This document shows positions 6,732 to 6,793 of a stretch of DNA of 6,793 nt, in pieces (positions within the stretch are counted from its first letter, which is position 1; the number at the start of each line of letters is the position of its first letter). The position numbers and the translations under genes are program-made. The DNA is taken from positions 1 through 6,793 of the forward strand of contig QAKL01000115.1 of assembly GCA_003343815.1 (NCBI GenBank), in the 5' to 3' direction. The notes beneath the pieces are model-generated. The model was not told the origin of the DNA. It did no database searches and worked only from the letters and a program-made list of their open reading frames with translations. The stretch is from Clostridiales bacterium (lineage in GTDB: Bacteria; Bacillota; Peptococcia; Peptococcales; Peptococcaceae).

Positions 6732-6793
6732 ATGGCAATAGTATTTAATAATGAACAAGATAAAATGACCGTGGAGCCGTCATGGGAAAAGCT
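6732..6793 (+). CDS. ybeY: Start of ybeY, endoribonuclease YbeY, cut by the window edge
   Basis: An ATG at 6732, five bases after AAGGGG (6721-6726) and 13 bases after the yqfF stop, opens a frame of 20 full codons to the window end: MAIVFNNEQDKMTVEPSWEK. The NNEQDK segment resembles N-termini of clostridial YbeY, and ybeY (yqfG) follows yqfF in this conserved order. YbeY is a metal-dependent endoribonuclease involved in 16S rRNA maturation and ribosome quality control. The zinc-binding motif lies beyond the window, so the call rests on synteny and the short N-terminus. Confidence 0.8.
   Translation, partial: MAIVFNNEQDKMTVEPSWEK

Overview
The window looks like chromosomal DNA of a Bacillota (Firmicutes) bacterium that probably forms endospores. 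The evidence is the run yqfC-yqfD-phoH-yqfF-ybeY, an order well known from Bacillus and clostridia, in which YqfC and YqfD are sporulation proteins found in spore-formers. Strong AAAGGAGG-type ribosome binding sites and frequent GTG and TTG starts agree. I cannot name a genus. Intergenic DNA is AT-rich and coding DNA is of moderate GC. There are no RNA genes, CRISPR arrays, insertion sequences or phage genes.

Layout: bases 1-1070 (minus strand) hold the first 356 codons of a SulP-type anion permease whose 3' end lies outside the window. It has a clear sigma-A-type promoter at 1108-1136. The 208-base gap 1071-1278 separates it from a divergent plus-strand gene encoding a DUF421/YetF-family membrane protein (1279-1989). 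A 52-base gap follows, holding a candidate sigma-E-like promoter and a hairpin that covers the ribosome binding site of yqfC. Then come yqfC (2042-2305) and yqfD (2298-3461), which overlap by 8 bases. The 164-base gap 3462-3625 contains long A/T tracts and a consensus -10 box. It leads into phoH (3626-4576), yqfF/pgpH (about 4592-6718) and the first codons of ybeY (from 6732).

The plus-strand genes fall into two groups. DUF421, yqfC and yqfD look like a sporulation block: YqfCD belong to the mother-cell sigma-E programme in Bacillus, and DUF421 proteins are known from the spore inner membrane. phoH, yqfF and ybeY look like a vegetative block: an RNA-associated P-loop ATPase, a membrane c-di-AMP phosphodiesterase and the rRNA-processing endonuclease YbeY, probably with their own promoter. 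The genes are ordinary members of known families, and I see no undescribed multi-gene system. The most interesting signal is the yqfC leader. A transcript reading in from upstream would fold and mask the yqfC ribosome binding site, whereas one started at the candidate sporulation promoter would begin inside the hairpin and escape masking.
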